Source: Engraulis encrasicolus
Lineage: Eukaryota > Chordata > Actinopteri > Clupeiformes > Engraulidae
DNA: 64,000 bases
Direction of reading: 5' to 3'
Assembly: GCF_034702125.1 (NCBI RefSeq)
Contig: NC_085880.1
Span: 16,531,148 to 16,595,147, forward strand
In this document: positions 33,515-46,100 of the stretch, piece by piece
Layout: each line of letters starts with the position of its first letter
How positions within the stretch are numbered: the stretch's first letter is position 1
Notes under the pieces: generated by a model
Seen by the model: only the letters and a program-made list of their open reading frames with translations
What the model was told of the DNA's origin: nothing
Databases searched by the model: none
Position numbers and translations under genes: made by a program

Positions 33515-33780
33515 TATATCACAGCCTCCATAGCGATACGATTCTGTATCAATTTCTTAAGACTTTTATTTTCGAATGCCCCACGATAAGATACGATTCG
33601 TTTTGATTTTTCCAAATACTTTTCCACTTTTACTATGTTATGGAGCTAGGGCATTGGACAGGGGCCAGCAATTAGATTATTTTCGATACTTAAGAATGCC
33701 TCACGATACGATACGATGCGATTCGATTAGATCGCCGGCCGAAGGATCGATGCATCGATACATTATTATTTACACCCCTA
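33515..33780. mobile_element. hAT-type miniature element (TAGGGGTGTAAA end)
   Basis: The right end reads TAGGGGTGTAAATAATAATG on the minus strand. Flanks gtctgaag/atctgaag form an 8-bp duplication with one mismatch. Both ends are rich in cgatacgat. The left terminus (tatatcacag) has diverged, so that boundary is less sure. Confidence 0.65.
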
Positions 33781-33994
33781 ATCTGAAGCATCCACACAGC
33801 AACAATCACTTCAAAGGGGACAAATGCAACTTCTCTTTAAGAAAGTGCTACAAGACTTTTAGCAACATGATAGCTTTAGAGGTTATAATAAGTGAGTTGC
33901 TTTGATGGCTTCAAAGACATGTTCAGATGATGTGTATATTTAGTTATCATATAATTAATTAGTAGAAAAGGATATATTTATTGTACTAACTATA

Positions 33995-35620
33995 CAGTGG
34001 TGCTCATATGTTTACATACCCCAGCAGAATATACGCTTTCTTGGTGATTTCTCACAAAATATGAAGGATTACACAAAACCTTTTTTTTCACTCATGGCTA
34101 GTGACTGGCTTAAGATATTTATTAGCAATATTCTGTGTTTACTCTTTCAAAAGCATGATCACAACCCAAACTACCCAAATGACCCTGTTCAAAAGTTTAC
34201 ATACCCTAGTTTCTGATGCTGAATATGGCCCTGTTTAACATCAGGGACCGCTCTAAATTGTTTGTGGTAGTTGTGGATAAGGCTCTTAATGTTCTCAGTT
34301 GACAAAACAGCACATTCTTCCTGGCAGAATGGTCGTTTCCTATAATATCTTTGGGTGTCTTGCTGGAACGTCACATTTGAGGTTTCCCCTGAGTGGCTGA
34401 ATGATGTTGAGATCAGGAGAGTGAGACGGTCACTCAAAAACTTCATTTTATTCTCTCTGAAGCTAATGACGGGTTGATTTGGCTTTCTGTGCTGAAATAT
34501 TGTCATGTTGGCATGTCCAAACAATGGACCATGTGCAGTTTCAAGGCTGATGAGTGTCAAGTTTCCTCCAGTATTTTTCACAGGGCAATGTATTCATCAT
34601 TCTATGAGTATGGACCAAAAGTGTAGTGCATTTGTAACTCAAATGTCCCCATGACATCAGTGGTCCATAACCATGTTTCACAGAAGGGATGGTGTAACTT
34701 TCATCATAGGCTCCGTTGACTGTTCTCAAAATGGTACTGTTAATAGTGGCTGAAAAAAGTTCCATATTGATCTCATTTTTCCAAATGACTTTGTCACAGG
34801 CATTTTTATGCTTCTCACTGTGCTATTTGGTGTATCATATGCAAAATAACATGTTTGCATTTTTGTAGTAAATAAATGGCTTTCTCCTGGCAACCCCCAA
34901 CAGCCCATCTTTCCTCAAGTGCCTCTTTCCTGTACAGTTTAAAACATTTTTTCATGTTGTCCTATATTTCACCTGAAGTTATTTTTGGTTGTCCTATGCC
35001 TCCTGAACAATTTCCCTTGCAATGATCATTGCAATGTAATGATTCCCTTGCCCATTGGCTTGATTCCAACCAAACTCCTCATATTGCATTTCTGAATTGA
35101 AATTCCAACGGTGCCAACATGACAATATTTCGACACAGAAAGCCAAATCAACCCGTCATTAGCTTCAGAAAGAATAACATGAAGGTTTTTGAGCGACCGT
35201 CTCACTCTCCTGATCTCAACATCATTGAGCCACTCAGGGGAAACCTCAAATGTGAGGTTCCAGCAAGACACCCAAAGATATTATAGGAAACAACCATTCT
35301 GCCAGGAAGAATGTGCTGTTTTGTCATCTGAGAACATTAAGAGCCTATCCACAACTACCACAAACAATTTAGAGCGGTCCCTGATGTCATATTCAGCATC
35401 AGAAACTAGGGTATGTAAACTTTTGAACAGGGTCATTTGGGTAGTTTGGGTTGTGATCATGCTTTTGAAAGAGTAAACACAGAATATTGCTAATAAATAT
35501 CTTAAGCCAGTCACTAGCCATGAGTGAAAAAAAAGGTTTTGTGTAATCCTTCATATTTTGTGAGAAATCACAGAGAAAGCGTATATTCTGCTGGGGTATG
35601 TAAACATATGAGCACCACTG
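33995..35620. mobile_element. Tc1/mariner-type element rearranged into a fold-back
   Basis: Ends CAGTGGTGCTCATATG ... CATATGAGCACCACTG are flanked by TA on both sides. The two arms (33995 to about 34515 and about 35112-35620) are inverted copies over roughly 510 bp, far longer than a normal Tc1 end. Both arms carry the 3' part of a transposase gene in opposite directions; the right arm, plus strand, reads SHSPDLNIIEPLRGNLK, matching the Tc1 catalytic SPDLNPIE motif. The centre holds decayed middle transposase on the minus strand with several stops. The normal 5' half is missing. Non-functional. Lies in the rab23 5' intron. Confidence 0.85.
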
Positions 35621-35622
35621 TA

Positions 35623-36240
35623 ATTAGTATAATTAGTTAGTATCAAAGGCTAAGCAGGAAAGGCTTAAGAGAAATACCAAAAGTTAAGACAAACGTTTTG
35701 AGATTGGAAGCCTGTCGTACTACTGAGTGTCGGAAGCATATTTACTGAGTGAGGGCTGAACTGAGTCACCAAGAGAGTGAGCCGAGTAGTTTGCCATTGC
35801 CTCCACGATTGCTACATCATGCTCTAGGTATACTTTTAAACTGATGCCGTCCTTTGACTCAGATTAGTTTGTGCCAACATCTACTGTAGGGCTGGCCTAT
35901 GCATCCTATGTAAGAACACATTACTGATGGTGCAGTAAAACATCATGGAGAATTTGGGGTGAATTAGGGTTGTTTGAAATGTCTGGATCATCTGCTTTCA
36001 TTATAAGGGAGGCTGCTGGTCATTCGTGCGGTAGTGGGTGTGGTTCTCCCGACCCAAGTTTCAGACAGAGGAACAGATTCCAAGACTGAGGTCATAGCAT
36101 TCCAAGGGGGTTATGGATGAGGACTACAGCAGTTTGCTACAGTATGCTAGACCAAAATTCTGCATCTAAACCACAGGAGTCGAGAGATGTAGCAGATTTT
36201 ATCACCATACTAGAGAGCGTGGTCTTCTGCTCCAGGGCAA
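35623..36240. other. rab23 5' intron, nothing recognised
   Basis: No ORF, repeat or clear site recognised. Confidence 0.3.
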
Positions 36241-36775
36241 AAACACTGAGCTAAACATCACTGATTCTAGAACACTGAGCTGAACATCACTGATTCTAGA
36301 ACACTGAGCTGTAAATTACCAGTACTGATTCTAGAACACTGACCTGAACATCACTGATTCTAGAACAGTGGTTCCCAACCTATGGGTCGGGACCCATCTC
36401 ATGGGTCGCCAAAGATCCACAGGGGGTCGCGGAGCCCTTTTGATTTTAAGGGGTTTAATTTTAAATATATATAGCCCATGTTGAATAAATGGCAAAGCAT
36501 TTACTAATATATGCAGAGAAGCAAGTACTGTAAGTGCTACATTACATTAAACATTTACTCTGTATTTGACCAAAGACGAATTGAGGAATAAAATAACTGA
36601 AAAGAGTTTTCTTGAGACTCTCTCGTGCGGGTGCTCGCGCGGTTGGGTCGCCAAAACTTACCATAGTAAAACATGGGTCCCTGAAGAAAAAGGTTGGGAA
36701 CCACTGTTCTAGAACACCGAGCTGAACATCACTGTTTCTAGTAGACTGAGCTGAACGTCACTGATTCTAGAGCTG
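36241..36775. repeat. Minisatellite (about 30-bp unit) split by a hAT element
   Basis: Units read aacactgagctgaacatcac tgattctag, with four copies at 36241-36365 and two more at 36707-36775 after the insertion. The units vary by a few bases. Confidence 0.88.
36366..36706. mobile_element. hAT-type miniature element (CAGTGGTTCCCAACC ends)
   Basis: CAGTGGTTCCCAACC and GGTTGGGAACCACTG form a perfect 15-bp inverted repeat. The perfect 8-bp duplication ttctagaa is a piece of the host minisatellite. Internal gggtcgc repeats. No ORF. Confidence 0.93.
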
Positions 36776-38592
36776 TGCACAGCCGTCTGCCTCTGCTCTC
36801 TCAGCCATTGACGAGGGGTGGCAGCTGACCTGACAGCAGGGGCGAAAGAATGCAGGCCAGGCTAGGACCAGCCAGGCCAGGGGCAGTTGAAGAATGCAGA
36901 ATCATTTATATAGAGACTAGGGGTAGAGAGTTACACAAGGTTTAAAAAAAAAAAAAAAAAAACTTGCTTGTTTCAAAATAAGCTATTTACACGCCATACT
37001 AAAAAAAATAGTTGCCAAATATTTGTCATGGGCACTAAAAAGACACCTTTGACCTAAGGGTTCCTTTCTAAAATGCAGCACCGGTCTAGGCTACACCTGA
37101 TCTGAACCACCAACAACACAAATTGCCCCATGAAGTAAGCGCAAGCCTGTTGAACGCATATTGCATTACAGCACTGGGAGGCTCTCTGGCCTGTGGAGTC
37201 TCTATGGGGAGGTAACTGAATACAGTGACACAACACATCTTCCTCACACAGGCCCCGGCAGCAGGTGACAAGTGACATCCAGCCTAATAGCCTCTGTTCA
37301 CTAGCAATAACACTGTCATATGTAAAGTCAGGTACTCCAGGAATTTACATTCACACTACGGTCTGCCCGTAGCTGTTGGGATCCGTAAGTAACCTTTCAG
37401 CTCCCACATGAAGTCACGGAAGCAGCGGGTGGATGGTGATGATTTTAAACGCCTCCTCTCTCTACACAAAAATCATACAGTGCACTTGCTCTGGGAAGCG
37501 CTTCAATAAACTGCACTTTGTGATACTGTAATTGTACACTTGTTTGATTTCATTACTGTGCAGTCTGTCTGCTCAAACTGATCGATAGGGTCATGGAGAC
37601 TTGAAAGGGCCACAGCCTGTAGGTGTCAAAAACAGCAGTGTCAAAAAAGGCAGCATAGTGTATGTAACAGGTTGCACAATCAGTTTACTTCCAATTCTTT
37701 TGTTTTGGTTTCTATTTGATGCCAAGCTTCCTAACTGTAAACAAAGAGATGCAGGGCATTGTGTGAACTGTCTGTTATGTACTCCTGTTTGGCATGTCAC
37801 AAAGATGTAAAAGTAAGCTAATTTCAAAGATCAAACCAATATAATACATTTAAAACAGCATCATTCAACGACTTTAACCAGTTTAACTTTTACCAAGACA
37901 GCCAGTTCCTAGTAGCCTACATCACAGGGAGGGGCAGTCTATTCTAGACTTGCTGGGCAGATGGATGGACAGACATGCTACTAAATGAAAGAGAGAAGTC
38001 TGACACGTCGCTGTCATTTACAGAAAGAAACCCAATACAGAGCAAGGTAGTTTTTTTCCTTGGGTGAAGTAAAATAGTTTGCCATTTCACAGCGACACAC
38101 ACAACAAATAGCCCACCTAATCGCAGTTTCTACAACTGCCCTGTGGGTTTGGTTACCTCCACATGCCATTTATTCATATAATAAAGAGAAAAAGATAACA
38201 AACCAGTATTTGGCATCCAACCGACAGCATTATTCACCCTTTTGTGGAAAACATAAATGTAGTTTTGTGACAACCGAAAACGTCTCGTCACGGACCCTGA
38301 TGCTATTCCAAGTCATTCATTCCACATCTGGGTATGTCATTGACAGAATTTCGCTACCCAATCCAGCTAACATTAGCTGGCTACCACTTGTTGTGAGCAA
38401 ACCATGGAAAGCGGTGCTAGCTACAGCCGCTAGATAACGGAGCAGAGGCGTACCAAACAACTCTGTCAAAACTTCCACATACATATACACTAAGCATACA
38501 CCCATTAACGGCAATATACACAAACTATTTTAGGGTCTGATCGGTAATGTCAGCGCAATGATCGTTCCGCTACCAAATAATGTTTATCCTAC
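36776..38592. other. rab23 5' intron, nothing recognised
   Basis: A poly(A) run lies at 36942-36962. No gene or named repeat was recognised in the rest. Confidence 0.3.
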
Positions 38593-38640
38593 CTGCACTG
38601 CTGGCGAGGTCTGCATCGCACAGAAATGGGTCCGCCGTCG
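38593..38640 (-). other. rab23: 3' end of a probable non-coding first exon of rab23
   Basis: On the minus strand, cgccagcagtgcag is followed by gtaggata, a good donor, at 38592-38591. Its position, upstream of the coding exons and head to head with prim2, fits a 5' UTR exon of rab23. The upstream end is not visible, so the listed end is arbitrary. The region lacks a coding frame. Confidence 0.45.
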
Positions 38641-39537
38641 ATCAGAAAGTGGGCTCATGCTCATTGAGCTGCTCAAATATGATCACATGAATTGAGTATG
38701 CATATTGTACACTATACAGCAAGTATGAATATTCGGTCCTGTTCGCTTTCTGTCTGTCTAGCCCAGATCAATGCATTTTCTCACTAAAGATGGCACGGCC
38801 TCAACATTCTGGCCCTTGCGCCTACGTTCCAAACGTTAGCCCCACCAAGCTGGCTAGCTCATTTTTGGAATCCTGCGATGAATCCCTGTGCTTTCAGGAG
38901 AGCGATATATCAAACTGTTCATCTGACAAGATCCAAGTCCACTAAAACTACTTAAAATCAGCACAACACGACGCATTATAACATAATTCAACTTACACAT
39001 TTAGATAGGGTCCAAAGCGTTCCTTAAATACTTGTCGCGCATCCTACTTCTCCATGTAGGTGTGACGTAAGGGCACAAACGTTGCTTGGTGAAAAAAACA
39101 GGAATTTAGGTATTAGCGTTTCAAAACTAAAGTCTAGAACTAGCATCTTTCATCACCCGTATATCTAAGCGGTAGGATTTGGACTTTAAAAATAAAAGTA
39201 TTATTGATAGTAAAATCATTTCAGGTTAAAAAAAAACATTGTCATATAACTGAATTCCTCTGCTTGGTGGGAAGAAATAAAACAGTGAGCTGAGTTCACC
39301 CACAAGAAATCTGAGCATGTCAGTCAGGCGGCCTCACGCCATGAGTAGATCTGAGCTGCTAGTATTCTTCTATCGATTATTAATGTGTGTACATATTTTC
39401 TTCAGAACATAATTATGAATACATGGTGTGGCACAAGTTCACAACAGCGCTAACTTTTGTGCAGTAGTTTCACTATCAGGGAAGAATCTGCGCCTGCAGT
39501 ACGAGTACGACCACTGCGAACATTCCCAACAAACATG

Positions 39538-39600
39538 ATTGGTCACTCCAGTTTTGCGTCATTCTCCCGCGGTTTGCTTCGATTGACAATTTGGCGCGGG
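39538..39600 (+). promoter_or_regulatory. prim2 promoter elements: inverted CCAAT and E2F-type site
   Basis: gattgg (inverted CCAAT) lies at 39538-39543. TTTGGCGC, a perfect match to the E2F consensus TTTSSCGC, lies at 39590-39597 within tttggcgcggga. A second GC-rich match (tctcccgc) lies at 39562-39569. A donor at 39659/39660 (atcg|gtaaat) follows, consistent with a short non-coding exon 1. CCAAT plus E2F is the usual arrangement for S-phase replication genes, which suits DNA primase. Confidence 0.6.
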
Positions 39601-40064
39601 ATATTCACAAGGAAGGACGCACTGTCGGTTGATCAACTTTGCAGGCAACTATATTATCGGTAAATACCACACACTTTACTTGTCCGGACGTACATTTCTC
39701 GCCTTTGCGTTACATACTTTGCAATGTGGTACAGTGGCTATGAAGAAGTTTGGTTGTATACTTGCTGTCTACCTAAGTCAGGCTAAAAACAACTAGCTAC
39801 CGAAATGTTAGCTTGTTGACATTTTGCTAAAACGAACTCCGTACTAGTAAGACAGTCCTTGCCATGTAGAAAGCCGCGGAAACTATCTGTCAATTTGCCT
39901 CAAAATAACTATTTTAGATGACTTTCTCACCAATACACTAATTGCGGGGCACAGTGTGGTAGTACATGAAAGGACAGCCATGTATTGACTGAACATGTCA
40001 TTGGTGGGACACTAGGACAGCCATGTCCATTGACTGAAGCTGCAGTGTTACTAAACTGCTGAAC

Positions 40065-40065
<1 letters not shown>

Positions 40066-40129
<64 letters not shown>
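40066..40129. repeat. (GT)n microsatellite
   Basis: About 32 GT units end 7 bp before the acceptor of the first prim2 coding exon (tctcttcag|gtgtgacc), so the repeat abuts or supplies the pyrimidine-tract region. Confidence 0.97.
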
Positions 40130-40144
40130 TCTTCAGGTGTGACC

Positions 40145-43100
40145 ATGCAATTTTCCTCTAGAAGAAGAAAGATCATCAGCAACACGCAAAATGAACTGTA
40201 CGGGCATTGCCTGCAGTTCTACAGTCAGCCACCGACTGAAAACATCTCGCTTGCAGAGTTTGAAATCTTCGCAGTTGAGAGATTAAAACGTTTGTACTTC
40301 GCTGTAACTAAGTGATATATGTATATTGGTGCCATACTGAATGTCCCAATGCTATGATAATCCAAATTATATGCACAACAATGGTATTGCACTAGTGTGA
40401 CTTGGAATGCCAGCTGAAATGAGGTAGCATATTGGATTGATGAATATAATACCTGTGTATAGCATTAAGTCTGCTTACAGCATATTTAAGACATTTTGCA
40501 TACCAGCTAATAGGACCAGACTTGCAGTGATCAGTCTTGAATCATGTGTCTCAAAGCTGAGTCCATGCCTAAATTGTCACAGAGTTGACTTTGGGATGGA
40601 TTAGGTTTAGTGGTGAAAGTAAGCAGGTGCGCAGCACCGATGTAACATTCACAGCAGGTGCTCAGTACCGGTGAGAGAATACAGTTAATGCTGACCAAAA
40701 ACCCACTTTTGAAAATTCTGTTAAAGTAGAACACATACAACCACACCATGCCATTGAGACCAGTGCCCTATGAAGAGAATAGCTCTAAGTTACCCGAAAT
40801 AGTCATGCAGTCATATAGATCTGCAGCACACATGTTTATTTTGTTTGCGTTCATTTTGATGTGGGCATTCGAAGGGCGGTTGTTAGGAACACTTACACAA
40901 AATAGTACCAGTAAGACATGAAAACTGCTTTCACCTCTGATTAGGTTCGAATCCTTCACCAGTCAGAAGAAAGTGTATGGGTCATTTCATGTGAAATCAG
41001 ACACTTTGGGACCCGACCGACCCGGATTTCAATCATACTTGGTGTGCCTTTTTAGGTAGCACCCCAGAACTGCATTGGTTTGAATCTGACATGAATAGTA
41101 AGGGAGAAACAGACTAGCAAAGGTTTACAAATGAGGGTAGGACACTTTACATTCAGCCTTGATTATATCAGTCAGTGTTAGTCAAAAAAAGATGTCTGTG
41201 GTGTTGTTTGAAAGCTCTTTTCTGGCTCTACACATTACACAATCAGCTTGGAATACAACAACCCTCAGAATATGAATTATGATAAATTGAACAATTAAAA
41301 ATTGAATATCTAAAAAAACCTCATTTTAAAATGGCCGATTTATTTAACCGTAGTAACTGTTTCATTCCTCACCCGTGCAAGGGGGCAGTCCCCAGTGGCA
41401 TCTGAAAGGGAGCAATGCGGTGGGATGGTACCATGCTCAGGGTACTTAAGTCATGAAGGAGGATGGGGGGGATCACTGGTTAATTACTCCCCCCACCAAC
41501 ATAGCGGGTCAGGAGTCGAACCTGTAACCTTTAGGCTACAAGTCTGACGCCCTAACCCCCTGCCCACTTAATAATTTTAGCTACACTTTTTGCTTGTTGT
41601 AAACAATATATACTTTTAAGGCTAATGGAACTGATTTGTTTGTGTTTTGCAGTGCTGAAGACCGTTGAAAACCTTGGTGTTAGCTATGTGAAGACATCCG
41701 AACAATATGAGAAGAAATTGTTTGGTGAACTCACCAATTTGAATTTCCCTTATAAAACAGAGGCTGTGAGTATGACAACCTGTTGATACTGCATTTAGAT
41801 GTCATCCTTTACTAAATCAGCAATCATTCTGTTTGATAATTTGTTTACAGAGGTGAGATGAAGGTACTTTAAAATGCTATTTTTAACCAGTTACTGAAGA
41901 GGGCTTTATTGTGTTTTTGTATTGTTTGCTGCAATTCAACATCTCTCACATTCCTGTTTCTTAAATGCAGTTTAAAACTGTCGACATGAACATTTGCCCA
42001 GAAATAGTTTTGATGTGACATGAATTGGCATTTGTGACAGGTGACGATACTCTTGTGTTTTCTCTTATATGACAGGATGACCGTAAAGATCAGAATGGCC
42101 AGTCAGAGGTGGAGAAGAGGAGAAAGGATCACATCTCCCATTTCATTCTTCGACTTGCTTATTGTCAAACGTAAGTAAATCACCAAGTTGCCTTCTTTTT
42201 AATGGTTAAGCCGCTTCAACAGTGATGTAAATGTTGTTCACTATCTGTTATAATAATACTACAGTAATATTGCATTTTAATTCTAAAAGTAATTTGGACA
42301 TCCCCGGGTGAACTTTTTGAAAGTGGACAAGCAGAAAATAATTGGAAATTGGATGTATGAGTTTAAAAAGAGAATTTTTACTATGAGAGGATTATTAGTA
42401 AAAACAAGCATAGCGTGTAATGTGAATTCTTTAATGGTGTACATGCCAACTAGTAGAGTTTGAGGTTAGAACATCAGTAAACCTCCCCTCCGAAGCCTCA
42501 TGCAGTATCGGTAGCGCTGATGTACTGTTCTGGACCTTTAAGCTAAGCGGGGTCATGGTGTGTCCTCAATGCCCGAACTGGAGCGTTGACTGGTAGGTCG
42601 TGGGTTCAAGCCTCCTGGTGAACTAGCGCAGTGGTTCTTAACCTGGGGTGCGGGCACCACCTTGGGGTGCGCCAGAGATTCCAGGGGGTGCGCGAGATTT
42701 TGTTTGTATGGAGGCTGGGACCAAAATTCTGCTTGCAAACATTATAATTAGGCCAAATCAAAACATGTTTTGGTGACCATTAAAAGTCATCAAGGTATTG
42801 ATTAATGTCTTAAGGAGGAATCATTGTAATTAATCACTTGAATCATTTTTTAGTGCGTATACCCGTGCAAAGTTAAGGTTGGAGGTGCGCGGCTTGTCCT
42901 CAACATAGATAAGGGGGTGCTTTAAGAAAAAAAAGGTTAAGAACTCCTGAACTAGCGGATATGACTTCAGTTGCATATGTATGTATGTTTGTAAATATGT
43001 ACTTATGTCATGTCTGCAGAGAGGACCTGCGTCGCTGGTTTATTCAGCAGGAGATGGACTTGTTCCGCTTTCGCTTCAGCGACCTGCCTGCCCGTTACAA

Positions 43101-46100
43101 GACAGAGTTCCTGCACCGCAACAATCTACAGTATGACACGGTGAGGAGCCTTTCCTGCTATGTGGAATAATACACTATACTATGTATGTACTGTATGTAC
43201 ACTGTTTATGTATACTGTATACATAAACAGTGACAATCTTGGATATTAGCATAATTGACAAGTCCTTGTGTGTATGCAAAAAATATCCTGCATCTCTAGG
43301 GAATAAAAGATGTTCTTTGATGGGAAGACCAAATGCCAAGACTCAGAGCAGTCCACAACCCTAATGATGGTCATTCCATCCCATTAGTAACTGGATTGGG
43401 AACCTATGGCCTGTGAGGCCGACTTATCCGGCACCGGATATCATTTTAATGTTGTGCAGTTTTGCACGAAATATGGAAAGCAATCTTAGAAATTACATTT
43501 GCAATACAATTAATTTGTACTGTATTTTCAGGGGACCTAGTGAAGCTGGGGTCTGTTGCAAAGGGGCCCGCCTTCAATATAAGCCTAAAGTGCAGGGGAA
43601 AATCCTGGTTTGTGTTCATAGTACGGCCCTTGGAGGACTTTATAAAATTTGAAGTGGCCTCCCGATTGAAAAAAAAGTTCCCCAACCTTGCACTAGTAAC
43701 TGGCAAGGTGCATCTCCGCACTCTGTCCAGCAGGTGGCAGTCTAAGAACAGCTGAGCCACTGTGGTGCTTCTTTCTTGTATTAACAGTGATGGTTTTGGT
43801 CTGCGAGTTTGTTTAATATTGTTTTTCAAATGCAGATGCTACAGTAACCCAGGAAGTGTGTTGGAAATGGAGTATGTTATATATTATATCAAGGCAGTAA
43901 TGTAACTAGAGTGCAATACAGTGAGTGTGTATTTGACTGGATTGGCAGAGTTTTCCTTTTTGCCAGTGCCATAATGCATTTGCCTGATTATCATACACTT
44001 GCAATCGAGATTCGATCTGATCTAGAAGCAACGCCGCCGAAGGTGTTGCGTCACTAGGAGGGCGCAGCCTGGCTAATAATGCATATGTTCATGTAGAGCT
44101 TTTGTTCCCTAATTCTGTTGAAAATATATGTTCATATTTTAAGCAGGCTTTAGGCAAAGGTAATAGAGGCATTTTAGTTTTAAGTGTTCTACCATGGCAT
44201 GTTTTTTTTTCTTCCAGTAGCTCTTGCAGCTGTCTTGTATGCAGAAGTAAATGTTTTTCCCAGTCTAGCCTGGCAAACAACAGTTAGTGCAAATGAGCTG
44301 TTTTCTTGGCTTACAGTCGGAGGGCGAAACTGTAAGGGTGCACTGGGCCTCATCGTTATTCTAGCTGTGCTGTGCGGCGCACAGGCCTTCCTGGGAGGGA
44401 AGTGGCATGATCCATGGCTTGATATTGTTCATCGTTCCCCCCTGAGGCAAAACGAACGAACGAAAGAAAGAAGAAGAAGAGGAAAAAACGAATGGAGAAG
44501 GCTGCCCTTGGATGGAGTGTACATAAATATTTGAGCACGGTGCCTGTGATGTGTCTAGTATTTTTCCTCAGGTGAAACATGGCAGGCACAATGGAGGGGG
44601 TGCGGGGGGCGCGGGCGACCCTTAACTCACAGACATGCACTGAGCCACTCGCTCTTCTGTCACAATGCCATCTGCTGGCTTAGTTTAGTCGCACAGCCAG
44701 ACGTGTAAACTGATAACGACTTAGTACTGCCTGAAGATGAGCAGTTGATGGATACACAAAGGCCCGTTTGTACATAATCCATTCTCTTCTTGCTTCTCTA
44801 AAGTGCCTGTAAATGTTGACAAGCTAATAAGTAGTCATGTGAAATGCTATGTTGACCATGACGTTGATGGTTGATATCACAGATTTACTGTTGTGATTCT
44901 TAACGGTGGGGATCTCATCAATGATGCATTGTCATTTCTGTATAACAGACTTGTCCCCAAAAATGCCCCCAAGAGCCCAAAGAGATGGAAGTGGGTATTA
45001 TTTACACAACGGGGTGCATTAACCCTCTGCATTGTATAACAGATTTCTCTTATTTGTGGAAAGTCTCTCCTCATTCACTTGATAAGCGTCAGCATTAGGC
45101 GTTGGGTAGTCTGACTCCTGTCCTTGCTCTAGGCAGGCAGCCTGGCGGCAGTGTGACATATTTTTGCATGCCTACTTGTTGGTGTGTGAGAGTGGTCCAC
45201 ATATGGGTAACGAGCCCTCTAAAGAAAACGTATACTTCATTTCATTTAACAAACAGCAAAGTTTCGATCCACCTGTGAGGATCTTCCTCAGACATTGCCT
45301 GAACATGCATTACTCATTGTCAATTAAGTCACAAAATTGTATTTATTAGGCTACAATTGATGATAACAATGGTAAGATGGTAAAAAAAATGATAAACAGT
45401 TCCGTATAATGCCGTTTGTGACCCTTTTTGAAGTTCTCAGTCATTTTTCTTATTGTTTTTGTGTTTGTGTTTGTAGTTGAGTGTGGAGGAGAAGAGGAAT
45501 TTGGCAGACAAGCTGATCAGTTCCAGCTATGGAGTCAGTGGTGCCACACTGGTGGAGCAGGATTACTACAAGGTGAGTTGCTAACGTACAACGAAACACT
45601 AGAACCAAACTGCACATCAGGGATTTAGAACAATACTGCACAGCAGGGCATTAGAACTGACCTAGTATATCAGGGCATTAGAACTGCACATCAGGACACT
45701 AGAACTCTACTGCATATTATTACTGCCGCAGCAGGACTACCAAAAGGTGAGATGCACCACAGCAGGGCAATTGAACTCCATAGCATACAGCATAATATTA
45801 TTGGAGGAAAAGGTTTATAAGTTGAGGCACATTAGGGTACTATTATTACCTCTTTTGCAAAGTTACGTTTACAGTTTCACAAAGTCAAGGAAGTAAGCTT
45901 GGAATTGTGCCTATATCGTCGCATATCATCAAGTACTGTTCCAAAGTCGAGCATCCTTCAGCATTCTACCAAGTCCAACACCCTTTATTCGCAGCATTTT
46001 CCGGGTTGCACTTTCTGCATCCCTCATTATTAAATACTCAGAATTCTTCGCATTTCTACACTCACACTCAGCTTTTCATCACAGTGGTTGTATATGTTAT

